DNA of 64,000 nucleotides from Zea mays. Taxonomy: Eukaryota; Streptophyta; Magnoliopsida; Poales; Poaceae. The notes under the pieces are model-generated. The model did not search any database and had not been told where the DNA came from. It saw only the letters and a program-made list of their open reading frames with translations. The translations under genes were made by a program, and so were the position numbers. Below are positions 10,261 through 21,023 of the stretch, piece by piece; the first letter of the stretch is position 1, and the number at the start of each line of letters is the position of its first letter. The DNA lies in assembly GCF_902167145.1 (NCBI RefSeq), contig NC_050101.1, positions 114,729,789-114,793,788 of the forward strand, read 5' to 3'.

Positions 10261-12602
10261 ACGCTCTTGCTTGCGGTGCCGAGCCGAGGCGTTCGCCACT
10301 TGCCCACCGTAGATCATGAAGCAGTCATGGACCTCGGGGAACTCCTCTACCTTGTGATCCTCCTTGTCGCTGTTGTGGGCCCTGCCACCTTCCGCCGGTG
10401 GCCCGACCTTGTGAAAGTGGCGCCGAAGCATGACGCACTCCTCAAGGGTGTGCTTGACGGGCCCCTGATGATAGGGGCACGGCTCCTTGAGCATCTTATC
10501 AAAGAGATTGGTACCTCCAGGAGGTTTCCGAGGGTTCTTGTACTCAGCGGCGGCGACAAGGTCCGCGTCGGTGGCGTCGTGTTTCGCTTGCGACTTCTTC
10601 TTGTTCTTCTTCTTGGTGCCACGCTGAGCGGACGCCTTGGGGACGTCTTCCGGCTGGCGGCCCTGGGGCTGCTTGTCCTTTCGGAAGATGGCCTCAACCG
10701 CCTCCTGGCCAGAGGCAAACTTGGTGGCGATGTCCATCAGCTCGCTCGCCCTGCTGGGGGTCTTGTGACCCAGCTTGCTCACCAGGTCGCGGCAGGTGGT
10801 GCCGGCGAGGAACGCGTCGATGACGTCTGAGTCGGTGACGTTGGGCAGCTCGGTGTGCTGCTTCGAGAATCGCCGGATGTAGTCCCAGAGAGACTCTCTC
10901 GGCTGCTAGCGGCAGCTTCGGAGATCCCAGGAGTTCCCAGGGCACACGTACGTGCCCTGGAAGTTGCCGGCGAAGGCTTGGACTAGGTCGTCCCAGTTGG
11001 AGATCTGCCCCGGAGGCAGATCCTCCAGCCAGGCTCGAGCGGTGTCGAAGAGGAACAGGGGGAGGTTGCGGATGATGAGGTTGTCATCGTCCGTTCCACC
11101 CAGCTGGCAGGCCAGTCGGTAGTCCGCGAGCCACAGTTCCGGCCTCGTCTCCCCCGAGTACTTTGTGATGGTAGTCGGGGTTCGGAACCGGGTCGGGAAC
11201 GGCGCCCGTCGTATGGCCCGTCTGAAAGCCTGCGGACCGGGTGGTTCGGGTGAGGGGCTCTGATCCTCCCCGCTGTCATAGCGTCCCCCACGCCTGGGGT
11301 GGTAGCCTCGGCGCACCCTCTCGTCGAGGTGGGCTCGATGGTTGCGGTGGTGGTGCTCGTTGCCGAGGCGACCCGGGGCCGCAGGCGCCGTGTTGCGCGT
11401 GCGCCCGGTGTGGACCGAAGCTTCCCGCATGAATCGGGAAGTCGCGGCGCGATGCTCCGAGGGGTACCCCTGCCTTCGGGAGGCAGAGCTTTCGGCCCGT
11501 CGGACCGTGGCATCCTCCAGGAGATTCTTGAGCTCTCCCTGCTACGCCGCCCTTCGGTGGTCGATGGTTCCGGCATTGCGCGGAGTAGTATTGCTGCTGC
11601 AGCCAGGTTCTGGCCGACCCCACTGGAAACCGGTGGCGGCCTTGTCCTGACGTCGTCGGCAATGCGGTGCTGGATGCCCTGGGGTAAATGACGCGCTTCT
11701 CCGGCCGGAGCTTGGTCTGCCCATTCCTGCCCGATGTTCCGCCGGAACTGCTCAAGTGTTCCTGCTCCCTCATTGAGCCTGGCCTGCATCTCGCGGATTT
11801 GCTCGAGCTGTGCGTCCTGACCCCCCGCAGGGACTGGGACCACAGCTAGCTCTCGAAGGATGTCAACGCGAGGCGCAGGCCTAGGGGGGTCGCCGTTTTC
11901 CGGCATACCAAGATGGTTGCCTTCGCCGGGACCCCCTAGATCGACGTGGAAACATTCACGACTTGGGCCGCAGTCTTCGTCGCCGAAGCTGCGGCAACCA
12001 TCGGAACAATCGGAGAGGCAGTAGTCGCATGCGGTCATGAAGTCCCGCATGGCACTGGGGTTACCGAGCCCGGAGAAATCCCAACAAAAGTCGGGCTTGT
12101 CATCTTCCTCGGAACCCGAGGGTCCGTAGGTCGAGACGGCCGTCAGTCTGTCCCAGGGCGACCGCATATGGTACCCCGGAGGGTTGGTACATGCCTCTAT
12201 GAAGGCTTCCACCGAAGCGAGGTCGCTTGGTGGATCGAAGCTGAATCCAAAAGGCACGAGATAGGAATCGGTCGGTACCTCTTGGTCGATGGGAGGTGAC
12301 GAAGTCGCGTCAGGGGCGGACTGAACCGTTGTCTCAGGTACGAGGGCGACGCCCAGCAAGTCCTTCGCGAGCGTGCTGGCGTCGTTCGTCTGCTTGGGGT
12401 TGGCGTGTTGCGGGGAAACAGCGCTCGTCTTTGTCTCAGACGCAAGGTCGAAGCCCGACGTGTCCCCCGCTGGGGCGTCGGCGTCGTCGACTTGCTCGAC
12501 AGCCGACGAGGTGCCGCCTCCTGCTTGGCCATGGTTGCCCCGCCTCCTCCTCCGTCTGCGGGGGAGGTGACGGGACAAACCCGGATGTTGTTCTTCCGCC
12601 AC
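10260..12602 (-). pseudogene. Huck-like gag, broken into three frames
   Basis: Gag packages the element RNA. The N-terminal half (12602 to about 11560) is an acidic, Pro-rich frame starting MAEEQHPGL. A frameshift near 11560 moves the reading to 11430-10906, which carries the retrotransposon Gag domain (WLADYRLACQLGG, ARAWLEDLPPGQI, AFAGNFQGTY). An in-frame TAG at 10906-10908 stands where a Gln codon is expected. The C-terminal third continues to about 10260 and is basic (KKKNKKKSQ) with a CPYHQ...H...C motif resembling a zinc-binding knuckle. The frameshifts and the stop mean no full Gag can be made. Confidence 0.82.
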
Positions 12603-12816
12603 GTGGGGAAGACGTCATTGATTCCACCGCCGGTGGGCGGGCTGACGGCCGCCCTTGTCGCTGTCGCGCGGCGGAGGAAGGAGTATCATGTCGTAGCTGC
12701 CGTCGAGGGACATGAACTCAAGACTCCCGAAACGGAGCATCGTCCCGGGTTGGAAAGGTTGCTGGAGACTACCCATCTGGAGCTTGACGGGAAGCTGTTC
12801 GTCAACACGCAGCAGG

Positions 12817-12836
12817 CCCCTACCTGGCGCGCCAAC
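12817..12836 (-). other. Primer-binding site of Huck-like element
   Basis: Directly inside the 5' LTR the minus strand reads TTGGCGCGCCAGGTAGGGG. The complement ends CCTACCTGGCGCGCCA, which fits the 3' end of a tRNA with CCA. From memory it matches a plant tRNA-Arg (CCT anticodon). The position and CCA are seen; the tRNA identity is recalled. Confidence 0.75.
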
Positions 12837-14473
12837 TATCGGCGTTTCGACCCCGGGGGGTCCCTGGACCGACGAGTAAATTGTCGCTGCGTGTCCCAGC
12901 CCAGATGGGTCGGCGCGAGACGGGACACAAAGGGGGGAGAACAGTAAAGGGGAAACATGCGGCCTTCGTGTTGTCCTGCGCCCAGGGCGGATGGATGCGC
13001 TTGCAGTAGGGGGTTACAAGCGTTCGCGTGGGAGAGAGCTAGAGCCTTATGCGTCGGCCCGTTCTCCCGCGCGGCCAACCTTCTCGTACGAGAGCCCTGG
13101 ACCTTCCTTTTATAGGCGTAAGGAGAGGGTCCAAGTGTACAATGGGGGGTGTAGCAGTGTGCTAATGTGTCTAGCAGAGAGGAGCTAGAGCCCTAAGTAC
13201 ATGCCGTCGTGGCAGTCGGAGAGGTTTTGGCACCCTGTTCATGTGATGTCGTGGTCGTCGGAGGAGAGCTGGAGCCCTGCGGAAGGACAGCTGTCGGGGC
13301 TGTCAAATCCTTGCTGACATCTCCTTGCTTCCGTAAGGGGCTGAGAGCCGCCATCGTCATGGAGCACGCGGGGCGCCATCATTATTTGTTTACCGGGGCG
13401 AGCCAGATGGGACGCCGATCTTGTTCCCCGTAGCCTGAGCTAGCTAGGGGTAGGGTAATGATGGCCCCCCTGTGACGTGGTCGGTCCGAGCCCTAGGTCG
13501 GGCGAGGCGGATGCTCCTCGAGGTCGAGGTTGAGTCCGTCTTCCGAGGTCGAGGCTGAGTCCGAGCCCTGGGGTCGGGCGAGGCGGAGTCCGTCTTCCGA
13601 GGTTGAGGTTGAGGTTGAGTTTGAGCCCTGGGTCGGGCGAGGCGGAGACCGTCTTCCGAGGCTGAGGCTGAGTCCGAGCCCTAAGTCGGGCGAGGTGGAG
13701 TCCGTCTTCCGAGGCTGAGGCTGTGTCCGAGGCTCCGAGCCCTGGGGTCGGGCGAGGCGGAGTCCGTCTTTCGAGGTCGAGGTTGAGTCCGAGCCCTGGG
13801 TCGGGCGAGGCGGAGACCGTCTTCCGAGGCCGAGGCTGAGTCCGAGCCCTGGGTCGGGCGAGGCAGAGTCCGTCTTCCGAGGCCGAGGCTGTCCGAGCCC
13901 TGGGGTCGGGCGAGGCGGAGTCCGTCGTCCAGCGTCGAGGTTGAGCCCGAGCCCTGGGGTCGGGCGAGGCGGAGCTTCCTATGGCGCCCGAGGCTGGACT
14001 TAGCTGCTGTCAGCCTCACTCTGTCGAGTGGCACAGCAGTCGGAGCGACGCAGGCGGCGCTGTTTTCTTGTCAGGTCGGTCAGTGGAGCGGCGAAGTGAC
14101 TGCGGTCACGTCGGCTCTGTCAACTGAAGAGCGCACGTCAGGATAAGGTGTCAGGCGATCCTTGCATTAAATGCTCCTGCGATACGGTCGGTTGGCGTGG
14201 CGATCTGGCCAAGGTTGCTTCTCTGCGAAGACTGGGCCTCGGGCGAGCCGAAGGTGTGTCCGTTGCTTGAGGGGGCCCTCGGGTGAGACGTGAATCCTCC
14301 GGGGTCGGCTGCCTTTGCCCGAGGCTGGGCTCGGGCGAGGCAAGATCGTGTCCCTTGAGTGGACTGAGCCTTGACCTTAATCGCGCCCATCAGGCCTTTG
14401 CAGCTTTGTGCTGATGGGGGTTACCAGCTGAGATTAGGAGTCTTGGGGGTACACCTAATTATGGTCCCCGACA
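12837..14473 (-). repeat. Huck-like element, 5' LTR
   Basis: This 1637-bp LTR is nearly identical to 756-2381. On the minus strand it begins TGTCGGGGACC (14473) and ends CGCCGATA: the terminal CA has mutated to TA (plus strand TATCGGCG at 12837 versus TGTCGGCG at 756). Differences from the other LTR are scattered substitutions and small indels, mainly in the 53-bp GC-rich tandem array at about 13490-13980. This LTR carries the promoter for the element. Confidence 0.9.
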
Positions 14474-14478
14474 CTACC
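14474..14478. repeat. Target-site duplication of Huck-like element (right)
   Basis: CTACC follows the terminal CCGACA of the right LTR and matches 751-755 exactly. Confidence 0.92.
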
Positions 14479-16805
14479 AGAAAAAGTCCTTCCCACTTCA
14501 GCTGTAGCTTGCCTACTGTATCTGGGTTGGCCACTCCCCGAAGTACCAAATGCCCTGGCTTAATGTTCTTTAGCTGAACTTTTCTGTCACGCCATTTTAT
14601 TGTTTAGGCTTGGTATTTATTGGTATTCTCCACAGCCTGAAGCCTGATCCCTTCTATAGCATCTTTTGCCACAGAATAATCAGCTTCGTCCTCTGTCGAA
14701 GCCACTGTTCTTATTGATCCTGCCTTAGCTTCTTCTGGGGTTATTGCTTCGTCACCAAACAATAGTTTGAATGGTGTAAAACCTGTTGACCTTCATAATG
14801 TTGTGTTGTGGCTCCACACCACTTTGATCAATTCATCTGGCCACTTTCCTCTGGGCTGATTGAAGATTAACTTCATTATTCCCGTCATTATAATGTCATT
14901 AGCTCTTTCAACAAGTCCATTTGACTTCGGATGTCTGACCGATGCAAAATGAATCTTTGTGCCAATTTGTTCACAGAATTTCTTGAAAGCTTCAGCATCG
15001 AACTGTGTTCCGTTGTCTACAGTAATAGCCTTCGGCACTCCGAAGCGACAAACAATGTTTTGCCAGAAAAATTTCTGGACGGTGACCGAAGTTATTGTGG
15101 CTAAAGGCTTCGCCTCAATCCACTTGGAAAAATACTCTACCGCCACCACAACATATTTTAGATTTCCTTGTGCTGGTGGAAGTGGGCCTAGCAAATCGAG
15201 GCCCCACCTTTGCAATGGCCAAGTGGGCTGTATTAACTGAGTGAGAGATGAAGGTTGCTTCTGGTCTCTTGCACATTTTTGACAGCCTTCACATTTTTGG
15301 ACTAATTCTGCTGCATCCGAAGCTGCCTTCGGCCAGTAAAATCCTTGTCGAAAAACTTTTCCCAACAAGGGTCGAGATCCATTGTGAGATCCACACAGAC
15401 CTGCATGTATCTCTTTCATTAATTCCATACCTTCAGTTCTTGATAAACACTTGAGGAGTGGTGAACAAACTCCGTGTTTATACAATTCCCCTTCTATTAT
15501 CACATATGGTCTTGTTATTGCCTCCATTCTCTTGTTATAAGCTTCGTCACTTGAAAGACAAAATCCTTGGAGGAAAGATATTATTTCAGTTCTCCAGTCT
15601 TCACTGTGTACTGGAGAAATAGTAAGCACTGCTCTCTCCATGAGCTCAACCGAAGGTGCTTTTATTGTTTCAAAAAATACTTCCGAGGGTAGGGGGAGCC
15701 CCTGAGCCGCTGATTTGGCTAGCAAATCTGCATGCTCATTTTTGCCTCTTGGAATATTCTTGACAGAAAAACCTTCGAAGGAAGCTTCCAACCTTCGAAC
15801 TTTATCCAGATATCTTTCAAGCTTCGGATCTCGTGTCTTGCTACTTTTGTCCACATGGCCAGCAATAACTTCAGAATCAGTATTTAGGATGGCCCTTCTT
15901 ATTCCCATTGCCCTTAATTTCCGAAGCCCCAATAGAAGTGCTTCGTACTCAGCAATATTATTTGTGCAACTGAAATCCAGTTTGACTGCATAACATGTTT
16001 TGACTTTTGAAGGTGCCACTAGGACCGCAGCTGCTCCTGCACCAAAGGCTCCCCAAGAACCATCGCAAAACACTGTCCAAGCTTCAGCATCTTTGCTTGT
16101 CCCCTCTTCGTGAGCCCCTGGCGTCCAATCAGCGATGAAATCTGCTAGCGCTTGGGATTGAATTGAAGATCTGTGCACGTAGTCAATAGTGAATTCATTA
16201 AGCTCTGCGGCCCACTTTCCAATCCTTCCAGTAGCTTCTCTATTCCTCATGATATCCTTCAGGGGCTGTGATGAAAGAACAATTATGTGATATGCTTGAA
16301 AATAATGTCGAAGCTTCCTGGACGCCATTAACACAGCATACAACACCTTCTCCAATTTTGTATAGTTTTTATTTGATAAACTCAAAACTTCGGAGACAAA
16401 GTATATTGGGACTTGCTTTTTAGCTTGTCCTTCAAGCTTCTCTTGTACAAGCACCGCACTCTCTGCAGAGTGCGAAGCTGCCACATACAATAGCAATGGA
16501 GCCCCTAGCACGGGTGGAGTTAATGTTGTTAAATCAATCAGGTATTGCTTCAGCTCTTCGAAAGCTTTCTGTTGAGTTGGGCCCCATTGAAAAACTTCAG
16601 CTGACTTTAGTACTTCAAAGAATGGTAAATTTCTTTCTGCTAATCTAGATATAAATCGATTCAGAGATGCCAGTCTTCCTGTCAGCCGTTGGCCCCCCTT
16701 CTTTGTGCTTGGCGGCTCCAGTCGAAGGATAGCTTCGATCTTGCTTGGGTAGGCTTCGATCCCCTTCGTTGAAACTAGACAGCCAAGGAACTTGCCCTTC
16801 TTCAC
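14479..16805 (-). pseudogene. Outer Gypsy element: RT end, RNase H, integrase
   Basis: This is the second half of the polyprotein of the outer Cinful/Zeon-like element. One 670-codon frame (14793-16805) holds the RT thumb (KGKFLGCLVSTKGIEA), RNase H (FCDGSWGAFGAGAA, NIAEYEALLLGL, NTDSEVIAGHV), the integrase zinc module (HAGLCGSHNG ... CEGCQKC) and the integrase core (LDLLGP, TVDNGTQF, NGLVERAND). A stop follows at about 14793, after which homologous C-terminal sequence continues to 14479 and, beyond the Huck insertion, at 755-650. A missing A near 16815 (after LNPE) shifts the frame relative to the upstream RT. Confidence 0.87.
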
Positions 16806-18087
16806 TCCGAAGACACATTTTCTGGATTTAATTTTAGGCCAGCTTGCCTAAAATTAGCAAATGTTTCCTGCAAATCAGTAATGTGGTTTTCTTGCTTCGT
16901 GCTCTTCACTATGATATCATCAACATATGTCAATATATTTCTGCCTATCTGAGAATGAAGAACCTTGGTTGTCATCCTGCTGAAGCTTCCTCCAGCATTC
17001 TTGAGCCCCTCAGGCATCCGAAGATAACAATATGTACCACTGGGGGTTATGAAGCTGGTCTTTGGCTCATCTTCCTTCTTCATCCAGATTTGGTGGTAGC
17101 CTGAATAACAATCTAGTAAACTCATGAGCTCTGACGAAGCTATTGCATCTACTAGAGAATCTATTCTTGGTAATGGGAACTCATCCTTTGGACAAGCCTT
17201 TTTCAGATCAATAAAATCAATGCACATTCTCCATTTACCATCGGCCTTCTTCACCATAACAGTGTTGGCTAGCCATTCTGGGTATTTTACTTCTCTGATG
17301 ACACCAGCACTGAGGAGTCTTTTTACTTCGTTCCGAGCACCTTCGGCTTTATCGTCAGACATTTTCTGAAGCTTTTGCTTCCTGGGTCTGAAGGATGGAT
17401 CGACATTGAGTGAATGTTCAATGACGTCCCTGTTGACACCACAGAGATCGTTGGCTGACCATGCAAAAACATCTTTATTGTTGAATAAAAACCTTATCAA
17501 GGTTTTCTCCTGCTCTTCAGATAATTGGGACCCCAGCAATACCTTCTGCTCTGCTATGTCTTCACATAGAAGCATGGGCTTCGGCTGATCAGCCGAAGCA
17601 GCCTTCTCTCTTCTGTACTTATACTGTTCACAAGCTTCGGCTCCATCTATATTGTGGATTGCTTTTGAGTCTGTCCAATTTCCTTCAGCCTTTCTGGCAG
17701 CTTCCTGACTTCCATGAATAGCAATAGGCCCTTGATCCGAAGGTATCTTCATGCACATGTATGCTGGATGAAGAATTGCTTCGAATGCGTTGAGTGTTCC
17801 ACAACCAATGATTGCATTGTAGGGGTATTCCATGTCAACAATATCAAACACAACCTGTTCAGTTCTTGTATTGTGGACAAATCCGAAGGTTACTGGCATT
17901 GTGATCTTGCCAAGTCTACAATCTGCCTTCCTCCGAAACCAAAAAGAGGGTGTGTAGCATCATGGATCTTATCCTCTGGCTCTTGCATCTGTCTAAAGGC
18001 TTTAGCAAATATGATATTCGTTGCACTACCTGTATCAACCAGAACATTGTGGACTAAAAATCTCTTGATGACACAAGATATGACCAT
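16802..18087 (-). pseudogene. Outer Gypsy element: protease and RT
   Basis: The aspartic protease is at 17890-18087 (NVLVDTGSATNIIF). Reverse transcriptase is in the frame 16802-17899 (FPLPRIDSLVDAIAS, LLDCYSGYHQIWM, TYVDDIIVKS). A frameshift at about 17895 divides protease from the rest, and another near 16815 divides RT from RNase H. The codons are rich in CTTCGG/CCGAAG and less GC-rich than those of the nested Huck-like element, marking a different family. In intact relatives one Gag-Pol protein would be processed from this region. Confidence 0.86.
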
Positions 18088-18361
18088 AGCATCATTGTGA
18101 GGGTAATCCTTGAGCTAAAGGTCCTCTTGGGAGAAGGTAATTGGGATGTGGGACCATTTTGACTTGATGAAGGGTCCCTGCACCCCAACATGTTGTACCC
18201 TTCTCTAGGCCTCCTTCTTCTGCTTCTTGTTGGTCGGCTCTGAGCATGAACCGCCTGTTATCGGGAGCACCAGCTTCGTAGCCGAAGCAGCTTCAGCTTG
18301 ATTGTTCAACGAAGCCATCAGCTCAAAAAGTGGAAGTGAGTTCACCGGAGGTGGGCGCTAA
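18088..18361 (-). mobile_element. Outer Gypsy element: leader with gag almost absent
   Basis: Between the LTR edge (18362) and the protease there are only about 270 bp. After a degenerate primer-binding site (minus strand TTAGCGCCCACCTCCGG next to the LTR) an ATG at about 18318 opens roughly 37 codons (MASLNNQAEAASATKL...) ending in a stop. Then comes the spacer normally found between gag and protease (GPFIKSKWSHIPITF). The Gag capsid and nucleocapsid coding sequence expected here, usually more than 1 kb, is missing, so this copy is an internal deletion derivative. Confidence 0.7.
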
Positions 18362-18965
18362 TGTTGGGGACTTGTTCTCAAATGCTATGAATTAAGAACA
18401 AGGCAACACAAAAGTTAATGATTAAAGACCTTTCGTCCTTCGAAGCATTATTTCCCTTAGGATATAATGATCTTCAGACAAAGGTCATGAAGGACGTATC
18501 TTCATCATCTCAATATACAATGGAAAGCAGAATCATATGACACATAAAAAACATGAATAATCATATGATATCATTCAAACATTTTTATTATATAATCATG
18601 AATAAACACGGATAATATTGAATTACATTTATACCTTCGGCTTGACAGAAGGTGAGAATCCGAGTGTGACGTGCGAGTGAATACAAGCCAGCGTGAACAG
18701 TACAGGGGTACTGTTCATCTATTTATAGGCACAGGGCACGGCCTGTGAGATATTACATTCATGCCCTTTACAAAAGATTGCAATTATGACACAGACTCTC
18801 ATGGATCAATCGGTCATTTCATCTTTAAGTCGGTGCAGTCCTTTGTCATGAGACATGCCACTATGCCGAAGCTTTATGGATGATAGCTTCGGCACTGCTT
18901 TTGAGAGGATCTGCCGAAGGTGTTTCTTCTTACAGGATCTTCGGTGACGAAGCATACCCCCAACA
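18362..18965 (-). repeat. Outer Cinful/Zeon-like element, 5' LTR
   Basis: This 604-bp LTR begins TGTTGGGGAC and ends CCCCCAACA on the plus strand (TG...CA). It is flanked inside by a weak primer-binding site and outside by AAGAC (18966-18970), the presumed target site. On the minus strand a TATAAATAG box (plus about 18720-18728) lies in a promoter-like position. The partner LTR is beyond base 1, so the divergence of the pair cannot be read here. The family name is from recalled LTR and pol similarity. Confidence 0.78.
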
Positions 18966-18970
18966 AAGAC

Positions 18971-20240
18971 CATCAATATGGTGGGTGGAGGGGGTATAAA
19001 TAGCACTCACCCACCAACTAGCTGTTACCAGGAATCTGCTGTGCATGGGCGCACCGGACAGTCCAGTGCGCCAACGGTGCGGCACCGGTGCGCACGGTCG
19101 ACTCCAACGGCTAGTTCTGACAGCTAGCCATTGGGCAGATAGCACACCGGACAGTGAACAGTCATTGTCCGGTGCGCACCGGACAGTCCGGTGCGCTCTC
19201 CGGTGTGCCACTAAAATTCGACTTGCGAACAGCGCGCTCTCGGGTTTCTGCGCGGGGGAAGACCCTTCCCCAGGCCAACCTGGCCCACCTGACAGAGGAC
19301 GCACCGGACAGTCCGGTGCCCCAAAGCCAGAAACCCTAGTTTCTATTTCTGTTGTTTTTCAATTCGGTTTTCGTTCTAACTCGTGAGTATGTTCTAGAGT
19401 GACACCTAGCACTATATGTGAGTGTGAATATGCATCAACACTACACTAAAACTCTCTTGGTCAAACTACTCATCGACAACCCCTCTTTATAGTACGGCTA
19501 AAACAAAATAAAAGACCTAACTATATAACGAGTGTCCGCAACTCCTTGACACACAGAATAAAAGACCTTCACTTTTTGTTTCGTCACCTTATCCGTCGCT
19601 TCAAGTTCTTATCTCCGAGATTGTTTTCACTGTTGTAGTACATCTACCTGTAATGCGACCTAACTTATCATTTGCCTCTACACGTTGTCATTAATCACTA
19701 AAACCAACCAGGGGCCTAGATGCTTTCAAATACAATTAAACAAAAGGAATGATCTCATCGATCGTGTGATTAGCATTCACACATGGTCGACGCGTGAGGT
19801 CGGTTCATGCAACCATCCATAAAAAATTACCATTATAAGTCAGTCTCGCAACGATCCTAGCGATTGACCACCAAAAAGAACAATGTACATTTGAAAGGGA
19901 AATGGGGCTTAAAGCCATTTCTATTATTGTTTTGGTGAATGATAACCATCACAACATTGGGAATTAGCTAGTTTGCTAAGAAAATATTAATAGGTTCATC
20001 AGAGAAGAAAAGAAGAGAAGGATCAAATTTTATGTTGTTGAGCTTAGAGTTTTGACTCCTATTCATTATAAAAGCTAGCGAGAGGCTTCGACGTGTGAAG
20101 TACCTCGCGGAGACTTTGGTCTCTTGATTAAGAAAAGCGAGGGGACTCAAGCTTGATTAAAAGTAGCTAAACAATTAACTGGATTGTTTGGTTTTTTCCA
20201 ACTCATTTTAGCAGCCAGCTCTAGTGCATTCAAACACTCC
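18971..20240. mobile_element. Unassigned LTR debris with palindromic motifs
   Basis: No gene is seen. A TATAAATA box at about 18995 followed by sequence rich in the self-complementary CCGGACAGTCCGG suggests a truncated LTR in plus orientation; the outer Gypsy element sits inside it. Around 19889 a stretch starting TGAAAGGGAAATGG resembles the start of another maize LTR. The two pieces cannot be assigned to a named family from the sequence alone. Confidence 0.45.
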
Positions 20241-20295
20241 CTAAAAGTATACTAAAAACTTAATTCGCCTATTATAAAATAGCAAACTAAACTCT

Positions 20296-20298
<3 letters not shown>

Positions 20299-20326
<28 letters not shown>
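20299..20326. repeat. (AT)n microsatellite
   Basis: About 14 uninterrupted AT dinucleotides in AT-rich flanking DNA downstream of the P4-ATPase gene. Confidence 0.95.
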
Positions 20327-20875
20327 TCTAGTTTTAAATCTTGTTTATTTAATTTATATTGATTTGATATAATCAATTTGAATTTGTCTCTAAATATTTC
20401 TAACGAGGATGAATTCTCCACCGGAACGAATTCCTCAACACGAATGGAAATGAGAGAAAACGCTTCAATCGTACGTTGACATGATTTTTTTTCTTCGCGC
20501 GAAAGCGAGCCATTACCCGATGAGGAATTTTTCCCTGCCATCTCTAGATCGGATGATTCCGCAGAACTTCATGACTCAAAACAAATGTGCCGTAGAAGAT
20601 AGAACTTTGGCAAATATACAGCAGATAGAAAAGAAAACAGTTAATATTACCAAAACCACCGTAAACATCGACGTCAATCGATTACAATACATGAATTGAC
20701 AACAATCAAAATTGCAGATATACATATGTTGTCAGCTACTGAATAGGTTGTTTTTCCAACTGAAAGGAGCTATACTTTTTACACGGCTGGCTTTGGAGCT
20801 TCTACTAGGGTGAACACCCCCAACATTTCTTACACAAATGGTGAGAAAGAATCACCGGGGTGGTGGTGGTGGTGT

Positions 20876-20915
<40 letters not shown>
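20876..20915. repeat. Homopolymer of 40 G
   Basis: Forty consecutive G bases follow a short GGT/GTG-rich stretch. On the transcribed strand of the P4-ATPase gene this is poly(C), about 110 bp past the stop codon and so probably in the 3' UTR. It may be real, but the exact length is suspect because such runs are commonly mis-sequenced or mis-assembled. Confidence 0.9.
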
Positions 20916-20916
<1 letters not shown>

Positions 20917-21023
20917 TGATAAAGAATTTCGCTACGTTGCTCAGAGAAGCTAAAACCACTGCCTTACAGGAGCAAACAAAGTAGCAACTACTGTTGACAA
21001 GACTGTCAGGTGGGGCGAGATTC

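Larger units (their letters stand above)
756..14473 (-). mobile_element. Complete Huck-like Ty3/Gypsy LTR retrotransposon
   Basis: This 13,718-bp element has two LTRs of about 1.63 kb, a 5-bp target duplication (CTACC), a primer-binding site inside the right LTR, a purine-rich tract beside the left LTR, and gag-protease-RT-RNase H-integrase in Gypsy order on the minus strand. The size and LTR sequence fit Huck, one of the most abundant maize families. The coding region is broken by at least three frameshifts and several stop codons, so it cannot move on its own. About 3.7 kb of non-coding sequence lies between integrase and the 3' LTR. It inserted into the integrase C-terminal coding region of an older Gypsy element of the same orientation. 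Confidence 0.9.

Noticed and set aside
9591..10830. Plus-strand 242-245 codon frames in the Huck-like element
   Set aside because: They are antisense to protease and gag coding sequence with no recognisable domain.
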